From the NCBI GenBank assembly GCA_002402045.2, contig NVUX02000038.1, positions 1 through 64,000 of the forward strand: a stretch of DNA of 64,000 nucleotides. The letters are read 5' to 3'. Positions 1 to 9,749 of this stretch are shown here, in pieces. This stretch comes from Paracoccaceae bacterium. Its GTDB lineage: Bacteria; Pseudomonadota; Alphaproteobacteria; Rhodobacterales; Rhodobacteraceae. Under the pieces are notes generated by a model that was given only the letters and a program-made list of their open reading frames with translations, did no database searches and was not told where the DNA came from. Position numbers and translations under genes: made by a program. Numbering within the stretch: the stretch's first letter is position 1; every line of letters begins with the position of its first letter.

Positions 1-52
1 GCGGCTCCATCAAAGCCCATTGCGCATCGGTGATGATAAATCGGTTGCTCAA
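1..52 (-). CDS. IS5-family transposase, N-terminal fragment
   Basis: Only the first 17 codons are inside the window. They read MSNRFIITDAQWALMEP from a TTG start, matching the usual opening of IS5/IS427-type DDE transposases (a 'D..W..MEP' segment). A GAGGAGG ribosome binding site lies eight bases upstream of the TTG. The gene runs off the left edge, so the DDE catalytic residues cannot be seen and it is unknown whether the element is intact. Confidence 0.65.
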   Translation of the reverse strand, partial: MSNRFIITDAQWALMEP

Positions 53-125
53 AATTCAATCCTCCTCTTTGCAAGGAGTGAATCAGAACTTATGCCAAAT
101 GTGAATCCTGAATCTCAACAAGCCC
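1..125 (-). mobile_element. End of an IS5-family insertion sequence (partial)
   Basis: The window opens inside an insertion element. Reading the minus strand, the RND permease frame changes abruptly near position 126 into a stretch beginning GGGCTTGTTGAGATTCAG, typical of the terminal repeats of IS5-family elements. A transposase N-terminus with a strong ribosome binding site follows. The trinucleotide CTA lies at the junction (positions 125-127 on the plus strand), fitting the TA-type targets of IS5/IS427 elements. The other end of the element and its second target copy are outside the window, so the exact boundary is inferred from where the permease homology stops. Confidence 0.7.
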
Positions 126-2955
126 TAGTGCCGTGCTCACGCTTCACAAAGTCAACCAACAATATCGAGTTGTTCACCACAACCCCCGCCAGCGCGATAA
201 ACCCCAGCATACTCGGCATAGAAAAATCCAGCCCCATCGCCATATGGCCAAAAATCGAACCGATCAGCGCAAACGGAATAATCAGCATCACCACCAGCGG
301 CTCAATATAGGACCTAAACAGGAAACTGAGCAGCAAGAAAACGCCTAAAAGCCCAACGCCAAACCCCTTGACCATCGACTTTTGCGTAATACTGGCCTCG
401 GCCCGCTGGCCCTCGATTCCGATGCTGAGCCCCGGATACCGCGCTTCCAGCCCGGGCACAAAATTTGCCAGTGTGTCCCCAACAATCGCACTGGCATTGG
501 CGATACTGGTATTAATCGTGCCCTGCACTGTCAGTGTCCGCACGCCATTTTCGCGGTTAATCCGGTTATATCCTTGCCCGTATTCCACATCAGCCACCAG
601 CGAAAGCGGCACATAGCTGCCATCGGCCCTCGTAATGACAAAATTATCAAACTGCGCAAAGCTGCCATCACCAAGATCTGCCAATTGCGCACTCACCTGC
701 AAAAGCTGGCCATTCACCAGCATCTCGCTAACCGTGGTGCCAAGGTAAGCCGCGCGCAGCTGGTCAGCGATTGTGGCTGCCGTTATGCCCATTGGGCCTG
801 CGGCATCGGTCAGCGTAATCTGTAGTTCCCGCTTGCCCGGGCGCAGGTCATCCAGCACCGAGGTCACGCCGTCATATTGCCAAAGCCAGCTTTGCAGCTC
901 AAGGCTAGCGGATTTCATCATCTCAAGGTCATCGCCGTGCAAACGCAGATCAATCGCGATACCCGCCGGCCCGATCGTCGCCTCGGCGTATTTTAACGAA
1001 ATCACGTCGGGCACCAGCCCCACGGCGGCGCGCCACGCTGCCAAAATATCATCGGGGCGAATATTTCGAACATCTGACGGCAGCAAATCCACACTCACCG
1101 TCGCCACATTCGCCCCGCTCTCAAACGCATCTCGGTTCACGCCATAAGATACCGTTACATTGCGAATAAGGTCCTGCCCGCCCGGCTGCTCAAGCTGATC
1201 ATTGATCACCACCAGCCCGTCTTCCAAACGTGCGATCACGCCCTCGGTGCGCGCAATCGGCGTGCCCTGCGGCAGCAAAACCCGCGCCACAATCGTATCG
1301 CCATCCAGCTCGGGAAAGGCGGTGAATTTTATAAACCCTCCCGCCAGCATCGCCACAGCCAGCAAAAGCACAGCGATGCTCAGCCCTGCGGTGAAATACC
1401 TGAATCGAATAGCCAAATCGACCACGGGGCCGATAATATGCTCGGTGGTATATTTCATCGCGCGGTCTACCCTATCGCGCATCCCACCGGGCTTTATTGG
1501 CGCTTCCAGCGTGCGCACCAAGTGGTGCGGCAATATCAAAAACGCCTCAACCAGCGAAACCAGCAGCACAAACAGCATCACCACCGGCACCACTTTCAGC
1601 ACCGCACCCAAGTTACCGCTCAAGAAGGCCAGCGAGCCAAACACCATCGCCGTGGTCGCAAATGAGGCCAGCACATTCAGGAACACCTGACTGGCACCAT
1701 TAACCACCGCATCCAACGGGCTATCGCCCTTTTCCCGCCGCGCCGCGATATTTTCCGAAATCACAATCGCATCATCCATCAGCAAGCCGATCACAATCAG
1801 CAAGCCAAGCGTTGTCATCAGGTTAAGCGAATAGCCCACAAAGCCCATCAGGGCCACGCCCCCCATAAACGAAACCGGCAGGCCCATCGCCACCCAAAAT
1901 GCAAACCGAAAGCCAAAGAAAAGCCAAAGCACAAGGAAAACCAGCGCCAGCCCTTGCAGCCCGTTCACCACCACAAGCGTCAGCCGTTCACGCACCACAG
2001 ACGCCCCGTCGGTTGTGATTTCCATCGCCACTGACGGCGGGGCCTGCGCGCGCTCTGCCTCCAGAAAATCTGTGAGGTCACTTATTATATTCAGCGAGTC
2101 CTCCGATGGTGTTTTGGTAATATCAAGCACCGCCGCCGGCCTGCCGTTAAACAGAATCGCGTGCTCGTCTGACGAAAATTGCTCTGTAATGTCAGATATT
2201 TGCCGCAAAGAAACCTGCCCGCCCGTCGCAGATGAGCGCACCACAAGCTCGCCGAGGCTGGCAATGCTGCGCCGCTCTTCAACCACCCGGATCAGCAGCG
2301 TTTCGGCCCGGGTTTCAATCGTCCCTGCGGGAAAATCCAGGCTGCCCGCCTGCACGGCTTTGGCCACATCAGAAACCGAAATACCAAACCGCTGGAGCGC
2401 TTGCGGGTCCAGCCCGATGTGCAATTCGCGGGTCGAAAACCCTTTGATCGTCACTATCGGAATCCCGCCCCAGCGGAGCATACGGGTGCGGATTTGCTCG
2501 GCATAATCCTTAAGGTCGGTCAGGCTTTCGGGGCCGGTAATGGCCACTGAAGCCACAAAATCCGTCTGCCCAAGCGGCCTAATTCTGGCGGTTTCTACCC
2601 GCTCGGGAAAGGTACTAATCGCCTCGATCTCAGATTTCACATCAGCTATAAACGTCTGAAAATTGCCCCCCTCCCGCATGTCCACCACCGCACGCGCCGA
2701 GCCTTCCCGCGCCTCGCATGATTGCCGCGCAATCCCCGTCACCGCGTCCAGCGCGTTCTCGATCCGCTCGCAAATTGCGCGCTCCACATCTTCGGGCCGC
2801 GCCCCGGGATACGGTACATTCACCTCTATTTGGCTGGCGGGCTTGCGCGGAAAGGTCTCGCGTAAAAGTGATGGCCCCACAAAAAGCCCCGCCCCGAGAA
2901 ACAGCAGCATCAGCAAATTGGCGATGGTCGGATGACCAGCAAAATAGCGGATCAT
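115..2955 (-). pseudogene. RND efflux permease (AcrB/HAE1 type), C-terminus lost to an IS
   Basis: Inner-membrane proton-driven RND transporter, the pump subunit of a tripartite efflux system. The frame has 946 codons, with the N-terminal membrane helix, two large periplasmic loops, and the TM4 motif (DDAIVISENI) carrying the paired aspartates of the proton relay. Family members are about 1020-1050 residues. This one stops just after the TM11 motif VVNNSILLVDFVK, and its last residues (TRAC) are encoded by the insertion sequence. The final helices (TM11/12 region with the usual 'R.R.ILLT..TT' segment) are missing, so the pump is very probably inactive. It overlaps the adaptor gene by ATGA. 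Confidence 0.85.
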
Positions 2956-4304
2956 TGCGCCGCCTCCGCCAGCTGCTCCATAAGGGCTTCATCAACCGTC
3001 AGAATCAATAGCATGCCCTGAATAACAGGCCGTGGGGCGCTCACCACCACATGGCTGCCCGCTGGCAATCCGTCTTTCACCAGTGCAATTTCTCCTTGCA
3101 CCAGCACCGGCACAATCGGCTGCACCAGCAACCGGCCGTCCCCATCCGCCAGCAGCACCCGCCCTTGGTCGATCGCCGCGCGCGGAATCACCACGCCCAC
3201 GATCGGCGGTGCGGTCAGCGTCACTTCTACAAACATGCCTTTGGTCAGGGGGGGCCGCACAGCGCCGTCCGGGTTGCCATAGGCGTTTTCCACCCGCACA
3301 ATCACCCCGAGCGTACCTGATTTGGGGTCAATCACATTGCTTATCCGGTCTAGCGTGGCGGGCCATTCCGCCACCTCATCGCCAAGCTGCAAGCGCACCG
3401 TGGCCTCTATCCCCAGCGATTTCAGAACACTCGACATCGATTCAGGATCAAAGGCGAGCAGCCCCGCCTGCGCCCGCACTTCGCCCAAAAGGCGGCTTAG
3501 GTCAGCCACCGAAACCTGTGCCTCAATATCCGCCGCGTCAATACCGTCAAAGCTTGCAATCGTTTGCCCCGCCTTCACAAATTGCCCCTCCTCAACCGTC
3601 GCCAGCGAAACCCGCGCGGCAAAGGGCAACCGCAGCTCACTGCGGGCAAGGTTTAGCGCGGCACTGGCCAAGCTAGCACGGTAAACCGCAATTTGTTCTT
3701 GCTGCGCTTCCTGCTGTGTTGGCAAAAGCGCCAATCCGCTACGAATCCCCAAAACCTTTTGGCTTTGGGCCAAATACGCGGTCCGCGCCCCATCCAGCAC
3801 CATTTGCGAAATCGCCTGACTGGCAAAAAGTGAGTCCGAGCGCGCAAGGTCCGTGGCTTTCAGCGCCAGCGCATCCTCCTCAATTGCCAGCGCCGCCTGC
3901 TGGTTTTGCGCCGAAACCGTAAGCTCGGCCAGCTTGGCCTCTGCCGCCCGAATATTAGCCCGAGCCTGCGCAATCGCGAGGTTAAAATCTTCCGGCGAAA
4001 GCCGCAACAAAAGCGTGCCCTCGGGCAAAATCTTGCCCTTGCGTAAGGCCGAGTTTACATATAGCGCCGTGCCGCCCACCTGCGCAATCGCTTCATAAGT
4101 TCGGCTTGGCGCCACCAAGCCAAAGCCCGTAAGGCTTGGCCGCACAGCCATTTCTCGCGCGTCTATCACCCGCACGGCTGTCGCCCGCTCGGTTAGGGTA
4201 ATGCGGGCGGGCGGGGCTTTGTTGGCCACAATATAGCCCAGCACCAGCGCACCAGCCAGCGCCACAGGAACGGTTACAAATAAAAGTTTTAGAACCGGTT
4301 TCAC
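2952..4304 (-). CDS. RND efflux periplasmic adaptor subunit (HlyD/MFP family)
   Basis: Membrane fusion protein linking the RND pump to an outer-membrane channel. An N-terminal membrane anchor (about residues 5-25) is followed by the lipoyl half-motifs, a long alpha-helical coiled-coil hairpin (roughly residues 90-205, rich in Ala, Gln and Glu), a second lipoyl half and beta-barrel domains. I chose the GTG at 4304 (450 aa) because AGGGGA lies six bases upstream. The frame stays open to a GTG at 4331 but that start has no ribosome binding site. It overlaps the permease start by four bases, so the two are translationally coupled. With the permease truncated by an IS, this subunit may be an orphan. 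No regulator gene is adjacent. Confidence 0.88.
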   Translation of the reverse strand: MKPVLKLLFVTVPVALAGALVLGYIVANKAPPARITLTERATAVRVIDAREMAVRPSLTGFGLVAPSRTYEAIAQVGGTALYVNSALRKGKILPEGTLLLRLSPEDFNLAIAQARANIRAAEAKLAELTVSAQNQQAALAIEEDALALKATDLARSDSLFASQAISQMVLDGARTAYLAQSQKVLGIRSGLALLPTQQEAQQEQIAVYRASLASAALNLARSELRLPFAARVSLATVEEGQFVKAGQTIASFDGIDAADIEAQVSVADLSRLLGEVRAQAGLLAFDPESMSSVLKSLGIEATVRLQLGDEVAEWPATLDRISNVIDPKSGTLGVIVRVENAYGNPDGAVRPPLTKGMFVEVTLTAPPIVGVVIPRAAIDQGRVLLADGDGRLLVQPIVPVLVQGEIALVKDGLPAGSHVVVSAPRPVIQGMLLILTVDEALMEQLAEAAQ

Positions 4305-4331
4305 GATAAATCCCCTGTAAAAGCTCGCCAC

Positions 4332-4357
4332 CCTAAGTTAGCAATGAATAACTTAGG
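4332..4357. promoter_or_regulatory. Perfect palindrome, candidate operator of the RND operon
   Basis: Nine-base arms CCTAAGTTA and TAACTTAGG flank an eight-base spacer (GCAATGAA) immediately upstream of the adaptor start. A 26-bp symmetric site at this place is what a TetR-, MarR- or similar dimeric repressor of an efflux operon would bind. The regulator is not in the window, so its identity is inference. Confidence 0.6.
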
Positions 4358-4415
4358 TGATGGCGCGGCATTTTACAACGCCCAAGCCGCAATTTGGCCC
4401 CGCGAAGCCAAGAGA

Positions 4416-5855
4416 CTAAAAAGAAACCAATTTTACCAGCCGCCCCACTTGCAGTTCTTCATCTGAGGCGAGCCCGTTTAGCACCCGAAATTGCGCCTGC
4501 GAAAAGCCGTGGGCCATCATGCGCTGCACTAAATCTTCCACCGTTTCTCCCGCGGCCACTTTATGCACAGAAATATAAGTCTGCGGATACTCCGACATGC
4601 CCTCTTCGCTGAGCCAGCTAAAACTCTGCACCGTTTGCCATTGCAAATCAGCCGAGGCCTCGTCCCCTCGCCTAACGGTTCCGGCAAACCGGATAAGGCC
4701 ATCGTTAAACCGGATTACGGTCATCCTCAGGGTGCTGCGCTGCCCCCGTTTACGCAGGCTCAGCGTGCCCGTTGCCACGTCCAAGCCATTAATCTCCAAC
4801 AGCCGAATATTGGCTATATTCCGGTTCTGCCGATCTCGCCGCGGAATTTGCTGCGCCCAAGCGCGCAAATCCGCCCCAAGGTCGCCGGTATCTGCGCCGC
4901 CAGACATGATAAGAGTTGAGCGGTTAGGCCCAAAAATATTGATCTGCCGCGCTGCATTTTGAAGCCGCAAACCTTCAGCCACCTCAAAGAAAAACTCAAG
5001 CTCCGGATGAATAAAGCTCCGCCCCACCATAAATCCGCCACGGTGGTTTTCGCCAAATATCAAGCCATTGATGGCGGCCAAATAGTCTTCAGTTCCTCGC
5101 CGCCCGCTCATGTTTCCAGCGAGCGCCAGTGCTTGCAACTGCCGCTCGGCAGGGGCGGGGTGGAGCGCAAATATCGGCGCATTAGCGGCGTCATATTCAC
5201 GGCCCGCCAAGGCCGCCTTTAGCGCCGCATTGCCGGCCATCGCGGCCAAAAAATCGGCCTGCGCTGCGGGCCGGTATCCCGCCGCCCGCAAAAGCTCAAT
5301 CCCGCCGGCATCAGCGGCAAATTCCTGCGCTTTTGAATAGGCCCCGATTTGGCCAAAAGCCGTTTCCACCCCTTGGCGCACCGCGTCTCCCACGCGGTTT
5401 TCTCCACCGCCAAAAATGCCGGTGACCAAGGCGCTCAGCGCCCCATCAACCAAGGCATCGCCCTGTGCCGCCTGCCGCGCCTCCACATGGGCCTCAATAA
5501 TATGGGTGATTTCATGCGCCAATACCGCTGCCAGCTCAGATTCATTATTGGCCAGCGCCAACAGGCCCCGCGTCAAATAAACATAGCCGCCGGGCAGGGC
5601 AAAAGCGTTGACCTCGGCACTATCAAGCACCGTAAACTTCCAGTGCTCATCCGCGCGCGCCGATACCGCTACCACCTGCGCGCCAATCCGCGCCACATAG
5701 GCTGTCAGCGCTGGGTTTTGCACCTCGCCACTATAGCGCTGCAAAACTTTTGGGTGGTCCCTCGCGCCCATGGCCACGCTTTCAGCAGGCCATTCAGCAA
5801 AGGCGGGGTTTACCCCAGCCAACAACAAAATAATTGCACAAAAAAATCTGGTCAT
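4416..5855 (-). CDS. M48-family zinc metalloprotease (BepA/YfgC-like), periplasmic
   Basis: A 479-residue exported metallopeptidase, probably acting in outer-membrane protein quality control like BepA. It has a Sec signal peptide ending near residue 20 (NPAFA-EW), then the M48 catalytic motif HEITH (His114, Glu115, His118) and a downstream EFAADAGG helix that supplies the third zinc ligand. The central part (about 200-410) is the conserved M48 scaffold. The last 50 residues (YISVHKVAAGETVEDLV...) resemble a LysM-type or SH3-like tail rather than the TPR repeats of E. coli BepA. The start is supported by GGAGGT five bases upstream. It is read in the same direction as the RND genes but separated by an operator-like palindrome. 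Confidence 0.88.
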   Translation of the reverse strand: MTRFFCAIILLLAGVNPAFAEWPAESVAMGARDHPKVLQRYSGEVQNPALTAYVARIGAQVVAVSARADEHWKFTVLDSAEVNAFALPGGYVYLTRGLLALANNESELAAVLAHEITHIIEAHVEARQAAQGDALVDGALSALVTGIFGGGENRVGDAVRQGVETAFGQIGAYSKAQEFAADAGGIELLRAAGYRPAAQADFLAAMAGNAALKAALAGREYDAANAPIFALHPAPAERQLQALALAGNMSGRRGTEDYLAAINGLIFGENHRGGFMVGRSFIHPELEFFFEVAEGLRLQNAARQINIFGPNRSTLIMSGGADTGDLGADLRAWAQQIPRRDRQNRNIANIRLLEINGLDVATGTLSLRKRGQRSTLRMTVIRFNDGLIRFAGTVRRGDEASADLQWQTVQSFSWLSEEGMSEYPQTYISVHKVAAGETVEDLVQRMMAHGFSQAQFRVLNGLASDEELQVGRLVKLVSF

Positions 5856-5906
5856 AGCCTACCTCCACCCCCAATATGGACCTTTGGAAGCGCGATAGCC
5901 AGTATC

Positions 5907-6242
5907 CTAATCAGCCACCGGCGGCTCTTCGCTTTGCAGGGCTTTCAGGTCTGACTCGGCCAAATCTGCGCGCTGACGCGCTGAGTGCAGCCCCTCCATC
6001 GTCGCCGCCAGCTCCGCCTTAAGCTGGTTATATTCCGAGGCATATTCCAGTTGAATTCGCTTCAGCTCCGCCTCAGCCTTTTTTTGCGCTTCTTTGGCGG
6101 CTTCGATCGGGTCCAGTCCGTTTTCGTCCGCACCATGCGGCGCGCGGTTCAGCCTGTCAAACAGCCAGCGGGCCGACCAGCCCAGCACCAGCGCAATCAC
6201 AATCGAAGATACAATTATCAGGGTCAGGTCGGTTCTGTTCAT
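5907..6242 (-). CDS. Small membrane-anchored coiled-coil protein
   Basis: A 111-residue protein with one N-terminal transmembrane helix (about residues 7-25), a short linker, then a long Ala/Glu/Lys/Gln-rich helix (about 45-105) predicted by eye to form a coiled coil. The charge pattern suggests the C-terminal part is cytoplasmic. Its start codon overlaps the stop of the upstream OmpA-family gene by ATGA and has a GAGGAAAG ribosome binding site, so the two are coupled and probably work together at the envelope. I do not recognise a named family and assign no function. Confidence 0.72.
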   Translation of the reverse strand: MNRTDLTLIIVSSIVIALVLGWSARWLFDRLNRAPHGADENGLDPIEAAKEAQKKAEAELKRIQLEYASEYNQLKAELAATMEGLHSARQRADLAESDLKALQSEEPPVAD

Positions 6243-8152
6243 TGGCTTTCCTCACTCATGGGCGCGCGCCTCATGGGACGTTTGAAATCATCAGGGGCAA
6301 TCTGTCCGGCGCCAGCTGGCGCGGCCGGGTCGTCTGCTTGCGGCTCATCGCGCAACAGCTTAAATTCGATCCGGCGATTAACTGCACGGCCGTCATCAGA
6401 GCTATTATCCGCAATCGGCTCGGATTCGCCATAACCTTTGGCCGTGACCTCTCCCAAAAGCAGATTTTGCGCCAATAAAGCATCCAGCACCGCATCTGCC
6501 CGCCCTTGGCTTAGCGCGCGGTTCATCCCCTCGCGGCCCTGGCTATCCGTATGCCCGCCAATTTCAATGCGAGCATCGCGACATTGCGTTAACAAGGCAG
6601 CAAGCGCCTCAATCACCGGAATGCTCGGGTCCGAGATCACCGCACTGGACGGCGCAAAAACAATGCTGCTTTCGGTCAGAATTTTGGTTGCGCGGCTCAC
6701 ACATAGCCTTGGGTCCAGCCCGCGGCCATCCTCGCCACCAGCTGGCTCGGTATAGCTGATTGAAAGAGAAATTTCCGCCGCGCTATAGCCGCCAGCCAAA
6801 AGCTTGCCCAGCTCCTCATCCGGGTTTTCAAATCCGGCATCGCCTGCAATATCAATACCTTCAGGTGTCATCGTTGCCGAGCCGTCATTCAACAGCGCCA
6901 GCGCCTCGATCAGCTTGAATACCCGCACCTGCCAACCATCGGGCAGAGTTTCATCCTGCCACATCCTGTCTTCCACGCGGCCATAGCCAAATTTGGCTTC
7001 AGAATAGCGCATGACCACTTCACGGGTCAGCGTGTTTTTCACCGCGCCCTCAATCACGGCAGTGCCGTCAGCCTCCAGCGTGGCGGTAAATTCAACCGGC
7101 TGGGTGTCAGCTTCCGCGCGGCGAGGTGGGGATTTAACAGCCTCGACGTGCAGCGAAAATCCGTCAGGTAAGCCAAAGCGTAATATTTGCGAAATAATCT
7201 GGAAGTCCTGCTCCGAAATCCCGTCCGGCGCTCTCAGCGTTACGTCGGCATCCACAATTTCCAAGCGCCCGCCCCCAAGCCCCGCAAGGGCGTTTAGCCC
7301 CTGTTCCACCGCATCACGCCAATGGGTCGAAGGCGCCCCCAAGCCCACGTCGCACATTACGCTCACACCAATCAACCGCTCAACTTTGGTTGCAATTTTA
7401 GTGGCTTCCACCTCATCTTGCGCCGCGCAGCGGGCGGCGTCCGGCGCGGCCACATCCAGAGAAAACACATAGGGCGATATCACCGGGCGCGGTGCCGAAA
7501 TATCAATCGTTAGGCTCACGCCTTCTGGCCGCAAATTCTCAGCCATTTCCTCAAATCCCTGCTGCCAATTAGCTGACGTTGCCACAGCCTCCAATGCCAC
7601 AGCTCCGGGCGAAATATTAAAGATAGATTGTTCGGTCAGCGGCGCAAGCCTTAGCGCAAACTCAAAGGCCGGCAGCCAGTTTTCCGGCGCATTTTCTATG
7701 GGTTCGGTTACATTAGATACCTTCGCATCTTCGCCAAGGGATTCCACATAACGAGCAAATACCTGTGTGGTTTCGCCCATCGGCATCCGCCCCAGAAACG
7801 AGAAATCGTTGCCATTTTTAAGAATCTCGACAAAGGGAGGCTGAGGGCGCTCTTCAAGCACAGAGATCGTGTTCACCGTGGTTTCATCAACCAGATTATC
7901 ACCAAAGATCAAACGCGCAATCTTTGTCGCCCGCTCTTGGTCTGAATCACTTTCGGCCTCGCCCCGTAGCATCACCACAAAGCCATCGGCCTCGGCTTGG
8001 GCCCAGCTTATGCCGCCCGCATAAAACGCCTGCTCCAGCTCGGCTTTCTGGCTGGTCTCCACCCATGAAATAGTGCTGCTGGCAATAAACCACGCCAACG
8101 CCGCCCCGACGGTAAAAAAAGCAGTGGCAAATATAAGGGCAATGGGGCGCAT
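6239..8152 (-). CDS. OmpA-family peptidoglycan-binding envelope protein
   Basis: A 637-residue protein with an N-terminal hydrophobic segment (signal peptide or anchor, residues 4-24), a long middle region with repeated alpha-beta units resembling BON/SIMPL-like repeats (about 40-480), and a C-terminal OmpA domain (about 500-610). The OmpA domain shows the peptidoglycan-binding signature IEIGGHTDSQGREGMNRALS, with the Asp and downstream Arg that hold diaminopimelate. A low-complexity Ala/Pro/Asp tail follows. It probably tethers the envelope to the cell wall. It is translationally coupled to the small coiled-coil protein downstream. Middle-domain assignment is by general pattern only. Confidence 0.8.
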   Translation of the reverse strand: MRPIALIFATAFFTVGAALAWFIASSTISWVETSQKAELEQAFYAGGISWAQAEADGFVVMLRGEAESDSDQERATKIARLIFGDNLVDETTVNTISVLEERPQPPFVEILKNGNDFSFLGRMPMGETTQVFARYVESLGEDAKVSNVTEPIENAPENWLPAFEFALRLAPLTEQSIFNISPGAVALEAVATSANWQQGFEEMAENLRPEGVSLTIDISAPRPVISPYVFSLDVAAPDAARCAAQDEVEATKIATKVERLIGVSVMCDVGLGAPSTHWRDAVEQGLNALAGLGGGRLEIVDADVTLRAPDGISEQDFQIISQILRFGLPDGFSLHVEAVKSPPRRAEADTQPVEFTATLEADGTAVIEGAVKNTLTREVVMRYSEAKFGYGRVEDRMWQDETLPDGWQVRVFKLIEALALLNDGSATMTPEGIDIAGDAGFENPDEELGKLLAGGYSAAEISLSISYTEPAGGEDGRGLDPRLCVSRATKILTESSIVFAPSSAVISDPSIPVIEALAALLTQCRDARIEIGGHTDSQGREGMNRALSQGRADAVLDALLAQNLLLGEVTAKGYGESEPIADNSSDDGRAVNRRIEFKLLRDEPQADDPAAPAGAGQIAPDDFKRPMRRAPMSEESQ

Positions 8153-8213
8153 TTTATCTCGAATTTCCTATGGTTACCTAGCCTGATAAGCGATAAAATC
8201 CGCTGATTCAAGC

Positions 8214-9197
8214 TTACAAAAGCGCCGATAGGCCAAGCAATGCCGATACGATAAGCCCCGCATCGCGGTTAGAGCGAAACAGGCGCAAGCAAGTGTCGCC
8301 ATCGTTGATATCCAGCCGCTTGAGCTGCCACGCCAAATGCATGCCAAACCCCCATGCCGCCAGCAAGGCCACCAGCAGCGGCACGGGGCTTTGCAGCGGC
8401 GCAAGCGCCACGATTGCCGCCAATGCCATCAGCATAACCGCCAATACCTGAAAGCCAAAAAGCCACTTTTTTGTGGCGTCACCAAACAACCGCGCGGTCG
8501 ATTTCACGCCAATGAGCGCATCGTCCTCACTATCCTGATGGGCATAAATCGTATCGTAAAACAGGGTCCATGCAATGCCCGAAAGGTAAAGCAACACCGG
8601 CGCCAACGACAAGCTCCCCGCATGCGCCGTCCACGCCAGCAACGCCCCCCAGTTAAAGGCAATGCCCAAAAACACCTGCGGCCACCACGTAAAGCGCTTG
8701 GCAAACGGATACACCGCCACCGGCAGCAGCGCCACAATGCCCAGCCCAATTGAAAACCAGTTAAAGCTCAGCAAAATCAATGCCGAAACCGCCACCTGCA
8801 GCACCAGCCACACCAGCGCCTTTTTCACCGTCACCTGCCCCGAGGGCAATGGCCGAGAGCGCGTCCGCGCGACTTTGGCGTCAATATGCCGGTCCGTGAT
8901 ATCATTCCATGTGCAGCCCGCGCCGCGCATTAAAAAAGCCCCGAGCGCACAGCCCAGCACGATCCAAAGATCAAAAAGCGAGCCCCCCACCGGGTCAGTC
9001 GCCACAGCAAGGCCAAGCCCCCAGTAGCATGGAAGTAGCAAAAGCCATGTGCCAATCGGCCGATCAGCACGGCTTAGGCGCAAATACGGGCGGGCAAAGG
9101 CGGGGGCATAGATATCCACCCAGTTTTGCGGCACCGCATCCGCCACTTGGCCTTCATTTTTCGGGGGCATTTCCATATCGGGCCTCTGGTTGCTCAT
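8214..9197 (-). CDS. ubiA: 4-hydroxybenzoate polyprenyltransferase UbiA
   Basis: Integral membrane prenyltransferase that attaches the polyprenyl tail to 4-hydroxybenzoate in ubiquinone synthesis. At 327 residues it is somewhat longer than E. coli UbiA (290) because of a hydrophilic N-terminal extension of about 30 residues. The two Asp-rich metal/diphosphate sites are visible: NDITDRHID followed by KVARTRSRPLPSG, and DTIYAHQDSEDD in the second half. About eight or nine hydrophobic helices are evident. An AAGGGG sequence abuts the ATG used; an internal in-frame ATG slightly downstream is an alternative. It lies 120 bases downstream of moaE and may be transcribed separately. Confidence 0.92.
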   Translation of the reverse strand: MSNQRPDMEMPPKNEGQVADAVPQNWVDIYAPAFARPYLRLSRADRPIGTWLLLLPCYWGLGLAVATDPVGGSLFDLWIVLGCALGAFLMRGAGCTWNDITDRHIDAKVARTRSRPLPSGQVTVKKALVWLVLQVAVSALILLSFNWFSIGLGIVALLPVAVYPFAKRFTWWPQVFLGIAFNWGALLAWTAHAGSLSLAPVLLYLSGIAWTLFYDTIYAHQDSEDDALIGVKSTARLFGDATKKWLFGFQVLAVMLMALAAIVALAPLQSPVPLLVALLAAWGFGMHLAWQLKRLDINDGDTCLRLFRSNRDAGLIVSALLGLSALL

Positions 9198-9317
9198 CCC
9201 CTTTTAAGGGTCCATGTACCTGTGCGCAAGAACCGTGGCCAACCTCAGCCAAGTAGAGCCCCGTCACAGCGCGGCGCGGGCGCAACATCGTCAAGCAGCG
9301 CGAGATTTGCCGCGCCG

Positions 9318-9749
9318 CTAGGTCCAGCGATCTCGCGCGGCCTCGTCAGCTTCGCGCGCATCCACCCAACCAGCCCCCGCTTCTTTTTTCCAGAACGGTG
9401 CGCGGGATTTCAGGAAATCCATGATGAATTCAGCCGCCTCAAAAGCCGCCTTCCTGTGCGGTGAAGCCGTGATCACCAGCACAATCTGCGCGCCCGCCGC
9501 CAGCGGCCCAAAGCGGTGGATAATCCGGCAATCTTGCAGCGCCCACCGCGCCCGCGCGTCCGTCTCAATCTTCTCAAGCGCCTTTTCCGTCATCCCCGGA
9601 TAATGCTCCAGCACCATTTCCGAGCCACCTGCCATGTCGCGCACCAGCCCTGTAAAGCTCACCAGCGCGCCAATGTCGCCCCGCCCCGCGGTCATGGCCG
9701 CCATCTCGGCACCCACGTCAAAATCCTCAGCCTGCACAAAAACAGCCAT
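9318..9749 (-). CDS. moaE: Molybdopterin synthase catalytic subunit MoaE
   Basis: Large subunit of molybdopterin synthase, which transfers sulfur from MoaD thiocarboxylate to precursor Z (cyclic pyranopterin monophosphate). The protein has 143 residues, typical for MoaE. It contains the conserved GALVSFTGLVRD segment, HYPGMTEKAL, the SPHRKAAFEA motif and the active-site lysine region KSRAPFWKKE near the C-terminus. Its ATG follows directly after the moaD stop (TGAATG), so the two subunits are made in step. Confidence 0.94.
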   Translation of the reverse strand: MAVFVQAEDFDVGAEMAAMTAGRGDIGALVSFTGLVRDMAGGSEMVLEHYPGMTEKALEKIETDARARWALQDCRIIHRFGPLAAGAQIVLVITASPHRKAAFEAAEFIMDFLKSRAPFWKKEAGAGWVDAREADEAARDRWT

